Source: Absidia repens (taxonomy: Eukaryota; Mucoromycota; Mucoromycetes; Mucorales; Cunninghamellaceae). From it: 64,000 nucleotides of DNA. A program made the translations under genes and the position numbers. Positions 35,336-47,332 of this stretch are shown one piece after another; positions within the stretch are counted from its first letter, which is position 1, and each line of letters opens with the position of its first letter. The stretch lies in the NCBI GenBank assembly GCA_002105175.1, contig MCGE01000014.1, positions 868,001 through 932,000 on the forward strand, written 5' to 3'. The notes below the pieces were generated by a model. That model was not told where the DNA came from, did not search any database, and saw nothing but the letters and a program-made list of their open reading frames with translations.

Positions 35336-36109
35336 GATAACACGTGCGTACCAGAGGCAAGGAGGAGAGGAGGAAGGCGGAAAGAGACAGCAGAAAGCAT
35401 GGCAAACCGGCAACAATTCAGCATCACCGAAAAGAAGAGAAGGAAGAACTTACTTGAGAACTTTAAGGCGTCATGAGAAAAACAATAAAGGCTTATAAAA
35501 CTCGAAGGTGGGTATTTAAAAGAAATGAAGAAAACTACTTCTTTTATACTATTTACCTTTGATAAATGTTATTAATGGTACAAGTCTGATAAATGTACAC
35601 GCATGACGAAAGTTGGCAGTGAGAACTGATCCAGCTTGCTTTATCATCGAGTGGAAATATAAAATAGGAGATTGGACCACTATGTGGACCAATGACAGAA
35701 ACGATCACCATCATCGACGTGTCAGCATTATACTGTAACTGAGTTTATTCCAGTATATATCATTTGTATTTTTTCTTGGAACACATGATTTGAAACTGCC
35801 TAAATACGAGACACCTATGGTGAATTCCTTGTAGCTGCAATGGTCAGTTTCGAAGGCCAAAAAAAAAAAAAAAAAAAAAAAAAAAACCAGCACTTTATCT
35901 CAATTGAAACTTAAATATTGTATGCAGGATTAAGTCATTGTCTATTATTCATTGACCTAGGATTGCAACCTAGTCACTGAGGCTCAGGTGGGAATGGAAA
36001 GTAGTGAGAGTGAGTGCGCTAGAAATCCGATATTTGATAGGATGCTCTCAAACAGCTGCAACGGTGACATATTGACTATCTAATAGGTCAGAGGATGGTT
36101 AATTAAATA
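35336..36109. other. Intergenic, poly-A tract
   Basis: No gene seen; a 28-nt poly-A run at 35859-35886. Confidence 0.5.
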
Positions 36110-36310
36110 GATATATTTTATTGAAACAATAGGGGTAGATACTAAACTAAAGGCACTGGGTTCATTGTAATGAAGGGATCGCGTGAAGGCGGTATAAGGG
36201 TGACTCTTGGGAGATTTGCAGAGTAGTCAGCACTTATCTACATGAACAACGGTGAAAAAGGATCTATTGTACAAGTTAGGAGATAGAATCATGGGACATT
36301 TGTTCATTGA

Positions 36311-36346
<36 letters not shown>

Positions 36347-36600
36347 AAAAAGAGACATAGTTTATTCACATGTAGATACAAATTAAGGACAAACTAACAA
36401 TAAGCTAATGGAGACTTCAAAAAGCCAACTAATGGGCGGTCCTAAATCTTGAATCCAAAGTGAAAGGGTTTCCCTATGCATCTTGTTATCCCTGAGCTGA
36501 AAACCCTTCTAAACTAGTCCTTACACTAATCTAAAATCACCAAAACCTCAAAAAGGCTTCGTGTTGATGTTTTGAAAAAAAAAAAAAAAAAAAAAGGAAG
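36110..36600 (-). repeat. R1 repeat, copy C (reverse)
   Basis: On the minus strand: AAACCCTTTCACTTTGGATT, TTGGCTTTTTGAAGTCTCCA, CTTGTACAATAGATCC and TGAACCCAGTGCCTTTAGTT. This is the same order as in copies A and D. A T-run of about 28 nt interrupts it (36316-36344). Confidence 0.7.
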
Positions 36601-37841
36601 AAGGAAAAAAATGGAGGCGGAAGAAATTAAATTATTTATGTACATCGGAGTGTGAATAGTAGGTTTATTTGGATTGTCTTTTTTTTTTTTAGAAGGCAAT
36701 GGAACAATTTAAATGTGAAATGGAAAGTAAATTACACGGCTGGTGAATCAAAAGAATCAATACATATTTCATAGATTCCACCACCGCTTAAACCACCAAG
36801 GATAGGAGCAAAAGAGGGTATAAAAGCATAATAATTAGCAGCAGAAAGCACACCAGGACCCTAACCTACTAGGCAAATAAATATTCTATGGTTCAAATCA
36901 CAGAGCAAAATTCAATGGAAAATGTGGTCCAGGCAATATGAAAAATAAGCGTGAGAGGACCTTACCGACACATGACCAGAAATTCAAATGGCCAGTAAAA
37001 CTGCCAAGCCTATACTTTTTTAACGAAAAAAATTCATTGGGATCGAGGTATGGTGCGGCTCACTTACAATGTCAGTACATAGTCATTTTTTATTTTTTTT
37101 TTATTTTTATGTATGATGCCGTTTCCAAAAGAAGTGGTTAATCAAGACTTATCGCTCCCAACATCCAATGTTTGTTCGGCATAAATGCCATTGATTAACA
37201 CTACCATGACAAACGTGCCTATGAATTCTGCAAAAAACTGACGGTACTACAGAAAAATGAAATGGATCTCAGTTAAAATTCAATTATGCATGATAGGTTG
37301 ATCGAATGGGGGGGGAGGGTGTATTCCTTCATTTACTCGGTAACGCAATGAACGACATGATTTAGTACATGATTGATAAAACGATGTTTCAGGTTTAAGG
37401 TCATGTAGATCTTGCATTGTATCACGGTAAATATGCAGCTCACTTGCTACTGCTGTTGACATGGATGCGTATATAGGCGCAGATTGTCGAAGGGAAGATG
37501 AACTCAGACTATCAAAATCAATGAGGATGACAGAATGATGAAAGGTATCGGTTAACGTTGAGCCGGAACAGCGAGATCTGGGAAGAATGGGTCTGGTATG
37601 ACTAGTGTGTCGACATGATGTATCTATTTTTTATTGTTTGTCAAAGCGTAACATTCAAAAGGGCGATTTATAAATTAGGAAATAGAGAGAAGAAGAGATA
37701 TTGAAAAAGGTTTATTCTTATACGAACATGTACCAAGTGGTAGAAGTTTTAAATATATGGTTGTTACTCTTTCTTATAGAATATTGGCAAATAATCAAGC
37801 GGTTAATTACATTTTTTGAACTAATAATTGAGTCTAAGGGA
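36601..37841. other. Intergenic
   Basis: No convincing gene. ORFs at 36938-37141 and 37280-37462 lack recognisable features. Confidence 0.45.
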
Positions 37842-37928
37842 ATATAAATTGAGCCGGAGTATAAAATGATTTGGCATGGAGGTAAAATAAAATTGAGACG
37901 GGGAAAAATAAAATTGGGATGAGGTAAA
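37842..37928 (+). repeat. Degenerate ~22-bp minisatellite (ATTGGGAYGGG type)
   Basis: Four units: ATTGAGCCGGAGTATAAAAT, ATTTGGCATGGAGGTAAAAT, ATTGAGACGGGGAAAAATAA, ATTGGGATGAGGTAAAAA. The clearest example of the family. Confidence 0.7.
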
Positions 37929-38089
37929 AAAAAAAAAAAAAAAAAAAAGAGATGGATATATACATAAAAATATAATGAGATTTCTTTTTATTATGCCAAA
38001 ACATCACAAAGATCGAGATCGACAGGTTTATCACGTAATTTTTTTTATGCAAGTGTTTAATGGCCGCATTCGGATGTTCAAAAATTGAA

Positions 38090-38584
38090 TCATCCATCAG
38101 GCACACAATTTTTTGTGTGCAGCCACCATGTCAGGTAATTATGAGAAGCGGGACAAAGCATACGTGCTGTTGATGGTGGTGGTGGTGGCTTAAAAAAAGG
38201 TATTAACGCTGGTGATGATGAAAATGAATGCGCAATGGGCAAATTTAAAATGGTACGGACATCTACCATAGAGATATCATTCTTGAGCGTTGTCGCTAAA
38301 GTCATATTTCTTTTGGTTGTGCAAGGGACCATGGCACGGACCATCGGAGACGGCATGGATTCTATTGTTGGTGCCGTTGTTTCTGTTTTAATACCATTTT
38401 TATCAACGGAGATGTTGTTATTAATAATGCTGTGACCTTCCTCGGGTTTCCTTTGCTGTTTTTCTATATCATCCATTTTATGGTCGCGTGAAAGAATCCA
38501 TGCAAACGCATATAACAGGAAAAAGAAACTGAATAAGCCGGTCGTCACCGTTAGCCATCCAGTCAAAAAGGACCCTGTCATCAT
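38090..38584 (-). CDS. Small single-pass membrane protein, unrecognised
   Basis: Open frame of 164 residues starting at the first of two adjacent ATGs (MMTGSFLTGWLTVTTGLFSF). An N-terminal membrane segment of about 25 residues (VTTGLFSFFFLLYAFAWIL) is followed by a basic flank (SRDHK) and a hydrophilic, probably cytosolic tail with Pro-rich (FFKPPPPPSTARM) and Ser/Thr-rich parts. It ends HTKNCVPDG. The reading frame extends upstream to 38608 without ATG, and ATTCTTCAAG just upstream could be a splice acceptor, so a missing 5' exon is possible. No family recognised. Confidence 0.45.
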   Translation of the reverse strand: MMTGSFLTGWLTVTTGLFSFFFLLYAFAWILSRDHKMDDIEKQQRKPEEGHSIINNNISVDKNGIKTETTAPTIESMPSPMVRAMVPCTTKRNMTLATTLKNDISMVDVRTILNLPIAHSFSSSPALIPFFKPPPPPSTARMLCPASHNYLTWWLHTKNCVPDG

Positions 38585-39189
38585 TTTCCAAAAGTCTTGA
38601 AGAATCAAAAAAAAAAAAAGGAAAAAAAGATAAATATGACAAAAGACAGCAATTACAGAAGATACTACGCATTACATTTATATACATGTTAACATATTTT
38701 CGCCAACAATCTTAGCATCAACTACTGTAATAAGGCTGAACATTCCAACCTATCAATATGTCTTTTTATTTGTTTATTTAAGATTCTAAAAAAATAACTT
38801 GTGGTGAATATCTATGAATTCAAGGTTGACCTCTTATTATAATAAAGTGAATCAAGTAAAAAAAGAAGACATTACAGCATTCATGCAACCCATCATCTGT
38901 ATTTCAAATCCCGCTATAGTTTTACGGAAGGCACAGATGGGATAATTGCAAGTCCAATACCAACAAAGCGACAAGGATTGGGAAGAAAACAAAACGCCTT
39001 ACATGGCTAACCTGCCAGAATTATACAATACCCCTGTAAAAGACATCCCTGCTAGACAAAATAAACAATAAACAAATACTTGTACAACAATGAATTCAAA
39101 TGGCATACGCACAACACTATTTTATTGATGAATTGATATATATATATATATAAAGATATAGAGACAACAAACTAATCTAAAGGTAATTT
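38585..39189. other. Intergenic
   Basis: 605 bp without a gene; AT-rich, with a TA run at 39139-39152 downstream of cytochrome c. Confidence 0.55.
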
Positions 39190-39727
39190 CTATTGAGAGG
39201 CTTCGTGGAGATAAGCAATCAAATCGGCCCGTTCATTTTTCTATTGTAAATTCATCCCAGTAAAAGAAGGAAACGTATGAGTTGCTAACCGTTATCACTC
39301 TAATATATTTGATCTTTACCTTTTTTATACCAGCAAAAGCCATTTTGGTGCCAGGGATGTAAGCCTTTGGTTTTTCCAAATACTATCGGGCGAAAAAAAA
39401 GGAGTTCGATTAGTGAAAAGTAGACTCTATGATTTTTAAAGAGTGACTTGCCTCGAATAACGTTTCTTCACTCCAAGTGATACCCTTCGACTTGTTGGCT
39501 TCCGTATAGTTGAATCCTTCAACCTGACCAGTTTTTCTTCCGAAAAGACCATGAAGATTAGGACCGACACCATTGCCACCACCCTAGATGATAAAACAAG
39601 TAGGGGTGAGTCGTATAAAACTTTATGTATGTTATAGACTTACTTGTTCAATAGTATGACATTGCTTGCATCGTTGCTTGAATAGCTTGGCACCTTTGCT
39701 AGAATCACCTTTAGGAATACCACTCAT
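39190..39727 (-). CDS. CYC1: Cytochrome c
   Basis: Soluble electron carrier of the mitochondrial intermembrane space. Minus-strand exons 39644-39727, 39452-39583, 39320-39382 and 39190-39240 give 109 residues. It starts [20 protein letters not shown]. The heme site is CKQCH (Cys20, Cys23, His24). [14 protein letters not shown] and [18 protein letters not shown] carry the axial Met and the conserved Lys patch. It ends [16 protein letters not shown]. Intron 2 (39383-39451) begins with GC: GAG|GCAAGT keeps the frame into YLEKPKAY. The GT four bases further would shift it. All functional residues are present. Confidence 0.97.
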
Positions 39728-40087
39728 TGTTAGATAGTGTAAGAATAGTAAGAGGAGGGGGAGAGGGAATAAAATAAAATAAAAAAAGTAGAAGAGAGAG
39801 AGAGAGAGAGAAAAAAAAAAAAGGAGGCGGCACACCAAAGGAATAAAAATAAAAATAGAAGAGTCGTTCCGGGATACTCCTATGACATCCCCATCCAAAC
39901 AAATAATACTTAGTGTACACGTATGATGGTAATAAAAATATTTATTAATTCAAAATGATAGACCAAATATTAGTCATGCTTTTGTTGTTGTTGTTGTTGT
40001 TGTTTTGTATTGGTATATAAAGGAAGGGGGAAGAAGATTATGTACAATAAAAGTATGAAGGGATGGATGCAATTTTCTAAACTACTA

Positions 40088-41818
40088 CTAAACACCAAAA
40101 TCAGCCACACGAATATCACCAGTATCAGATACACTAATAATCTTGGTATCAGAGAGAGCCACGGCATTAACAGGTACACCATTGTCATGAGCACGAATAG
40201 TATGCATAACATTCCCACTTTCAATATCCCAAATTTTCAATTCGCCATCCTTGGAGCCAGAGATCATACGGAGCTTATCATAGGCCAAACTTTGAATACC
40301 TTGATTATGTCCAAACAATGTTTTGAGGCAGGTTGCTGTTTCCAAAGACCATACCTTGAGCGTGTTATCGAGAGAGCACGAGATAGCCACTGGGACACCC
40401 GATCGATGTTGTTCCAAAGACTGGTCGTCAGCCGCCGCGGTCGGTTTGTTGCTACCTTGTTCTTCTATATCGTCTTTGTTCGCAGCAGGCGTGGGAGGTT
40501 GATAAAAACGATGAAGAAAGCCAGGCATGCTTGGGATAGCCGCTTGCACGGATGATTGATGGCCTTCCAAAACTTTGAGACACTGTCGGGATTCCAAATC
40601 CCAGATCATCATACGGCCATCGTCGCTGCTGGAGAGGAGCCGCGTACTTTGTTGATAGAGTCGCACATGGTTGACCGCTTGCGTATGTCCTGACAATGTC
40701 GAGCATTCCCCATTAGTAAAGTTCCATATCTTGACCATGCCATCGGACGAACCACTAGCTAATAACCTGCTGTCAAAATGGAGATGGACCACACCTCCAG
40801 TATGGCCTTCAAGGGTTCTAATACATTGACCGGTGTGGTAGTTGAAGATCCTGATCGTATGGTCCATGGAGCCGCTAACCAACTTGGTGTCGTCCATTTG
40901 TAACGTATGCACCGCCCGAGTATGACCTTTCATTGAACGAATCAAACGTCCATCCGCTAGTGACCACACCTTGATCGTTTTATCCCGTGATCCAGTGATG
41001 AGGATTCCTTGTGCTTCACAGAACGCCACAGCCAAAATACCTTCAGAATGCGCCCCCTTGACAGTAAACGCCTTGACTTGATGTTTGCGCCAATGCCGTT
41101 CCACCACCAACCGTTCGCTATACACGGACTTCCAAGGTTTCTTGTTAAGCTGCTGTTGTTCCTTCAAGGGTGTGGTCAACGCCGCTGTTGTTTTGGGTTT
41201 TTTCGTCACCACCAGCGAGGCTTCACAGCCATCCTCCATTTCGACAGGCCGTTTGTTGTTACTGACTCGGATGATCTTGCGTTTTTGTAGTAAAGGAAGT
41301 CCCCAACCACACTTTGCACATTTCTTGTCAATATGTTGTTCACACATGCGATGCCAAATCGAATCGTCGTTTGCCAAAAGTTGCCACCTTTTGTTGACTT
41401 GGGCCGCCGCACATAACGTTTGAGCATCCAAATGAGTAAAGATTCGAAGGGTAATTTCGGTTGGAAACATCAACGTGAAGTCGGTACGCAACAAGGACTG
41501 AACGTTGTCCCACAAATAGGACAGTTGAGACGTGCAGCAGGTCGATAACAATCCACGGAGAATCAATAATCGTTGTGGGGACGAAGCGCTGTTGAATATA
41601 TTCCATGCTTGTTGAATGGCTTGTTGTTCTTCGTTGGGTATCACATCAAGAGCCTATCAAAAATTGCGGGTAAAAAAAAAAAGAAAAAGGGCGGGTGAGT
41701 CTAAAAGGTATCTGTCAAACTTAGCGATAAATAATAATCGATTTACCATCGTTAAAGATAGATCAGTTGTTTGTTCATTTTGAAGACGGTGACGATGGCA
41801 GGAGGAAATGGCAGACAT
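40088..41818 (-). CDS. MET30: F-box/WD40 protein, MET30/SconB-like SCF substrate receptor
   Basis: Substrate-recognition subunit of an SCF ubiquitin ligase; relatives (yeast Met30, Aspergillus SconB, fission yeast Pof1) repress sulfur assimilation and act in cell-cycle control. Exons 41747-41818 and 40088-41653 (minus) give 545 residues. An N-terminal helical segment (LLILRGLLSTCCTSQLSYLW) precedes the F-box (FPTEITLRIFTHLDAQTLCA, AAQVNKRWQLLANDDSIWHR). CEQHIDKKCAKCGWGLPLL then follows, the signature that distinguishes this subfamily from Cdc4. Seven WD40 repeats follow from about residue 230 (LITGSRDKTIKVWSL, LVSGSMDHTIRIFNY, LASGSSDGMVKIWNF, LLSSSDDGRMMIWDL, AISCSLDNTLKVWSL, MISGSKDGELKIWDI). 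A low-complexity insert sits between repeats 4 and 5. Confidence 0.93.
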
Positions 41819-43254
41819 CGAGTGCGGAAATAGGAATATTTATTAAAAATGTAAAAAAAGGAAGGGTAAAGAGAGAAACAGTGAAGAATAAAAAACAAAA
41901 AAAAAATCGAAGGGGAATCATTTTTAAAAGAAAAATCAAAAGGCTAAATGGCGACATCGCCCTTGCCTTTGTTTGGTCCATTTGAAAGATTTAACGCCAG
42001 CTGATTGGATGAGAGAGCTGTGGTATCATTTTTTGCTTGTTTTTGTGCTTTTCCTTTGGACGGAGATTAGAATTTGTTATATCATTTTCCGGTTGTTTTA
42101 TTGGTTTATGCTGATGACAGGCAATGGTTTGTCAAATGACAAAGAAATGGCTTCTAATGAGAGCATTGATGAGATCATCAAAGGCCTTCATCGTGAGAGA
42201 GGAGTAGGGGGGGGGGCAAAAAAAAAAAAAAAAACTCTACTCCACTCTTATCACACTAAATAAAGTGGCATTTCATCATTATCGGCTCATCTTTGACCAT
42301 TTCCGCATGAATTCAAACACAATCGACGTTATGTTTGGGAAGGGCGAATTGCGCTGTATTTGGAGAATTTCCTTTTTCGTTTGTACACACTCCATCTTTT
42401 GTCGGTTTACCTCGTTCTCATGTTCATATACATATCCAATAAAATATATAATCACAATATCAAACATTGATGTTTTATTAATTTATGTATGATACAGTAA
42501 TAATAATAAGCGACGCAATGATACATATGATACAGTACCATAAAACTATATAATGATAAAAGAGGTCATGACTGTTACTGTGTCTGTATGTACATAAGTG
42601 ACGAAGAGGGGAGGGGAACGTGAAGACTAAGGAAGAATACCATATAATCAACATTATCATATGTAATGTAAAGAGGATAGTCATTCTAGTATGATATATA
42701 CTACAATATAAATGTATAGCTGAAGTTGTCAAGGGCTGCCTGGTATGATATCTCCAAACGTTCCAAGATAGTCAAACTTGAACGAGTTGGTGGAGTCCAG
42801 GGAGGTAAATAATAAAGCAAATACAAATTATCGAAGTCCAGTATTCAAGTCAAAGGAAAAAAAAGATATATACACTGTTGAAGGCAGCTGCTTTAAACAA
42901 GAAGAGCATAAGTCACGATGTTGTCGACGTTGACTGCCGTAAAAAAGAGATCTGCACCATGTTGCCGATGTTAAAATGCGGTGGCTACTATTATGCGAAG
43001 AGAATCATCACGATTATTATGTTATATGATATTGATTGCTGTAAAACGAAAGAAAAGGTAGACTTCCTTTTTTGTATTCACTTGAGAAAAATAATTGGGA
43101 AATATCAATCCTCATGAGAGGCCAAAAACATAATTCAAACCCCGTTTGCAAGGATTTTTATTTACTTTCATTTTTTTTCTATCTTCGCTCCTTCTCTTTC
43201 ATTCTTTTTTTTTTTTTTTTTTTTTTTTCCTCCTTTTTTTCTTCACCATTTAGC
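41819..43254. other. Intergenic
   Basis: 1.4 kb without a convincing gene. It includes repeated ATGATACAGTA/ATGATACATATGATACAG elements around 42488-42535 and long homopolymers (C-run 42209-42216, A-runs, T-run 43206-43228). Confidence 0.5.
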
Positions 43255-43900
43255 TTTTCTGAGGTTTTAGTGATCATAGATTAGTGCCAGGACTAGGTTA
43301 GAAGGGTTTCAGCTCAGAGATGACAAGATGAATGGGGAAACCCTTTCATTTTGGATCTAGGATTTGAGACCTCCAGAATTTGTGCTTTTTGGAGCCTCCA
43401 TTAGCTCAGTTTTAGTGTTATTTTTCCATAGTTTCCATTAACATATCAATAAAATGCCTTTTTTTTTTTTTACATACTTCAATGAAAAATGTCTCAAAAG
43501 TCTCTCTCATGTCTTGTACAATAGACCCTATTTTTACTATCGACCGTTTAGATTAGTGTTGAAAGTTGCTATCCTTCAATAAAAAACTACAATACCTTTA
43601 CCACGTCTCATATCTTGTACATTACAGTATTGTATACTAGATATATTTATAGACTTATCTTCTTAGTTTGGTATTTACCATTGGTTAGACCTCCCATCAG
43701 TACCCCTGACGCTGCCTCGATTAAAATTCCTCACAATAATGAACCCCTCTCAGTTTTAGTATCTACAAATATGCTTTAATAAAATACTCTGTTTTATAAA
43801 CCGCCCACTGGCCCATCGTATAGTAAAGAACGTCGCTATTGTGAATGTCTTACTAAACTATCGCTCTTTAGTTCCTACATTCCGACTACTCTTTGCTCTA
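43255..43900 (+). repeat. R1 repeat, copy D
   Basis: Forward copy with GGGGAAACCCTTTCATTTTG plus GATCTAGGATTT (43331-43362), TTTTTGGAGCCTCCATTAGC, CTTGTACAATAGACCC, AATGAACCCCTCTCAGTTTT, TTTAATAAAATACTCTG and CCCATCGTATAGTAAAGAAC. The last three match the reverse of 19840-19960, defining the 3' side of the element. Confidence 0.7.
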
Positions 43901-44775
43901 TAGACCCAGAAGCTGGGTTGTCAATCTTAAATCGCTTACTATCAAAGGTAAACATCTTTCTGCTCGACCAGCCCTGTAAATGAATTTAGTTCATAGCGTC
44001 CTTGCAGCTTAGTATGCACGTGGCCCTATTTTTGCTCTACCGTTTACATTTATTGATCTAGACCGTACCATGAGTGTAAATTCCGCTACCATATATTGGG
44101 TATATTACATATTTCCAGCTTGCTTTTTCATTAAATTTATTTTCATATGTGGTGTTATAATTAAAGGAAAAAAAAAAAAGTCAAAACAGAAGTTTGTTAA
44201 GCGACAAGGAATCTCAAAATGATGGGAGGGGGTTCAATTTCATCGAAAACCCACACATTAATTCTTTTACTGAACTGCACAATATCAGAAAATCAAAGAA
44301 ACAATAACCCTGAAATGCAATATATTCTTCGTTTATTAAAAACAAAACAAAATTCTTCTATGCTGTGTGACCACACAAACCAAGCCAAGTATCCTTTTCT
44401 TTATTTGGTTTGCTAAAACTGTAGTAAAAAGCAATAATATGTCATGTTGAATATCATCCTCGTCATAATTACATTTTTTTTTTGTGTACCTCATATGTAC
44501 ACAGAAACATATGGAGCACATGAACCGACGGATTATACTCCACTCAAAGCAAATGGGGCTTCGGGCATGAAACTCCTATTTGTATCACCAGCTATCACGC
44601 TGTGTGAAGGTCAGGATAAAGTCTTCCTAAGATATGATACAAATGCTGTGTACACACTGTATATGATACGCAAATGATATATCTATGATATATGTATCAT
44701 AATCGCATGATACTATGTGTATGATAATCCCATCAAGAAAAATAAAAGAGTAAATTCAATGTACTGTATCATATG
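43901..44775. other. Intergenic with GTATCAT/ATGATAC palindromes
   Basis: No gene seen. 44630-44775 holds many ATGATAC and GTATCAT motifs in both orientations, partly AT-rich palindromes. Confidence 0.45.
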
Positions 44776-45000
44776 TTAACAATAGTGCTGTATGGTCAGT
44801 GCTTTGGTGGTGGTGGTGGTGGGGGGGGGGTGGGGATAGAAGCGGTGGCAGGTGACTCATCCAAATGACACGCCACCTTGCCTCGATAACCAGAAATTTC
44901 CAAAAGGAGACAACTTCTTTCGATTTACCGTATTTGGACAGATCCATCATCGTCAACGTAAATTCCCGTTTGATCGTCAACACACGAATATATTTTTAAA
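44776..45000 (-). CDS. Possible short gene or last exons of an unidentified gene
   Basis: Minus strand: VLTIKREFTLTMMDLSKYG, then a 47-nt GT-AG intron (44882-44928), then KVACHLDESPATASIPTPPP, a Thr run and KALTIQHYC, stop at 44776. The join is in phase and the sequence looks protein-like. There is no clear start codon upstream except the internal MM; an upstream exon was not found. Function unknown. Confidence 0.3.
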
Positions 45001-45337
45001 CACCCGATTATATTAATGAAAAATAAATAAATATCACACACCGCTATCAAATACCTGGTACAGTATGTCAACAATTGTCAGGGTCGTAATATTGTGTTTT
45101 TGCTTTTATTTTTGATAAATGCATTGGTTTTTATTTATTCATCATAATACAACAATAAGGAGGAATCAATAATAACAATAAATCATGTAAAATGCAGAAA
45201 TGGGGAAGATATAAAAAAGATATAAATAGAGTGATGCGTGTTTGTGTGTATAAATATATAAAAGATGTAAAAGCCAAAAAAAAAAAAACTAAACTAAACT
45301 GAACTAAACTATACTGAGATAAAAAACTATAAAACTA
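45001..45337. other. Intergenic
   Basis: AT-rich 3' flank; no gene seen. Confidence 0.5.
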
Positions 45338-47047
45338 TCAACAACTTGGAGGAGGAGGAGGAGGAGGAGGAAGGGGCGATTTGTTAATTGTATGATGTCG
45401 TTTGGGTGCTTCCTTCCATTTCTTGGAAAAACGATGCTTGAGTTCAACAGAAGGAGAGGGTGGTGGGGGTGGATCGCATAAAATGTCAGGTTGTTGTTCT
45501 TTTGGCACAAGTCCAACATTATTATCATCACCTATATCATTCGTGGGAGCAGCTAAAGGATGAGAAGGTTGGGGATCCGGTGTCGTACTAGGTATTTTGT
45601 CAACGGTGAATAGCGGAGCGGCCTTTTTCTTTTTGGTCTTTTTGCCGATCATAACAGCAACAGGTAATAAAGCACCCAGTTCATCGTCATCGCTACTTGC
45701 ACTTGTATCTTCCATTACGGGTGTTGATCCATGCCACCATCCATGATCAGTCTGATGCATACATAATTGTTGATAAACGAGTCGGCGACATTGCTGTTGA
45801 TATTCCAAACACGCGAGGGTCGAAGACGCCATTAATATCACGCACGGTAAAACAGATACATGTTGCATCAAGTTTGGTAAGGTGTCTCGGACTAGTTGGA
45901 ATCGCTGATCAAGTGTCTCGTTGTGTGTGCTGTTCCCGCTATTGTTGGTTGTCGTTGCTGTCGTCTCGTGATGGAAGACTAAAATCAAACGCTGCCACCA
46001 TGTGCCTTGAGGATCAAGTCCAGTTAATGTTTTGTTGATTTGGCCTAGCACCCGCATAATTTCATCTCTATCAAACAAAAAAAGAGAAAGGGAAGAATGA
46101 ATATATTAATAATGGGATTGGATGGAAAAGTTGCTTTTTTTTTGTATTCTTACAAAGTGGACAGGACAGGAAGAGCCACTAGGATAGAGGTGATACCAAT
46201 TCGGTTGAGTGTGAGGTTTTCTAGATAAGGATATTCATCACCATCGGAGGGGATAGTAGCCAAAGTACACATCACTTGTTGTTGGTCATCATCGACTTTA
46301 AAAAAAAAGGACCGTTCGGATATACCATCTGCATCTAAAGGCACCGGGCCCTTAAGACCAAAAATATCCATCAATACCTCCGTCTGTTAAACAAAAAGAA
46401 AATAAGTCGTTTAGTTTAGGTTTTTGATATTTATTCATTATCTTTACCTGGCCAAATCCAAGACATACAAAGTGAGAAGGATGCCCTGTATGATTTGTCT
46501 CCAGTAGTGCTGTAGGTGAGAGTGAAGGACGTAGCCACCCTAACGGTAAAGTGCTACCGATCATAAAAGGGGGATAAGGTGCAGCGGACGTCGTTTCATC
46601 CATTGAAGAAGTCCAGGATGGGCGATGGGATTTCAAAGGACTAACGGTTGTAGGAGACGCACATAACACACCACTATTACCATCAGCGACGTTGGGGGAA
46701 GGAGGTGGAGAGAAGGACATGGGGCGTGATCTAGTGGACAAGTTGGACTGGGTGGACGCTGTAGAAGCAACGGAATTACGGTAGGATAGGGATGCTGCGC
46801 CATAGTAAGTCGGCGATGTTGTGGTGGATACTTCTTGAAGCGTTAATCGTTCGACCCGTTGTCGCGATGATGAGGAAGTAGATGACTGCGGTGGGGAGGT
46901 CATGGTATAGTTGTTATTATTTGTTTCGACGAGAAGAATGCGGGAGCTAGACTTTTGAGGAGGATAGGAGGGCGTCCGTGGTGCCATGGTGGATTGAGTT
47001 GGGTCTACGTTTTGTACAAGGTCGTCAAAGCGCCAGAACTTTGCCAT
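45338..47047 (-). CDS. Unrecognised Ser-rich protein with conserved-looking middle domain
   Basis: Minus-strand exons 46448-47047, 46154-46383 and 45338-46067 join in phase to 519 residues. The start MAKFWRFDDLVQNVDPTQST was preferred; an in-frame ATG six codons upstream exists. Residues 20-170 are disordered (Ser/Thr/Pro). From about 175 the sequence looks folded: PLGWLRPSLSPTALL, HFVCLGFGQTEVLMDIFGLK, SERSFFFKVDDDQQQVMCTL, ENLTLNRIGITSILVALPVL, DEIMRVLGQINKTLTGLDPQ, VSVLPCVILMASSTLACLEY. The tail is basic, then Pro-rich (PLPPPPPPPPSC). No family recognised. The next gene, also minus and Ser-rich, starts only about 1.75 kb upstream. Confidence 0.7.
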
Positions 47048-47332
47048 GGATACGAGGTGCAGCACGTATTGTTGTTTATGATACTAGTGGGATGCCGTTT
47101 TTATTGATAGAAAATGCAAGTGTAAAGGATAAAAAGCAAAAAAAAAAAAAAAAAAAAAGCGTAGAAAACGTGTGACGAAAAAGAAAAGGGAAAAAAAAGA
47201 AGGGAAAAAAGGAAAAGCGTGCCTTTTTATATATTTCTAGGCCAGCGTTTTAAATGTTTGACAAAATATAGATTTACGTGGGGGCGGGGAACAAAAACAG
47301 CACACCAGAGAAATAATAAAAAAGGGGACATT

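Noticed and set aside
36938..37462. Small ORFs between R1 copy C and the 37.8-kb minisatellite
   Set aside because: Chance-length ORFs in AT-rich DNA with no motif or splice partners.
42265..43284. Several 60-96 aa ORFs in the 42-43 kb region
   Set aside because: Driven by homopolymers and TA-rich sequence; no coding signature.
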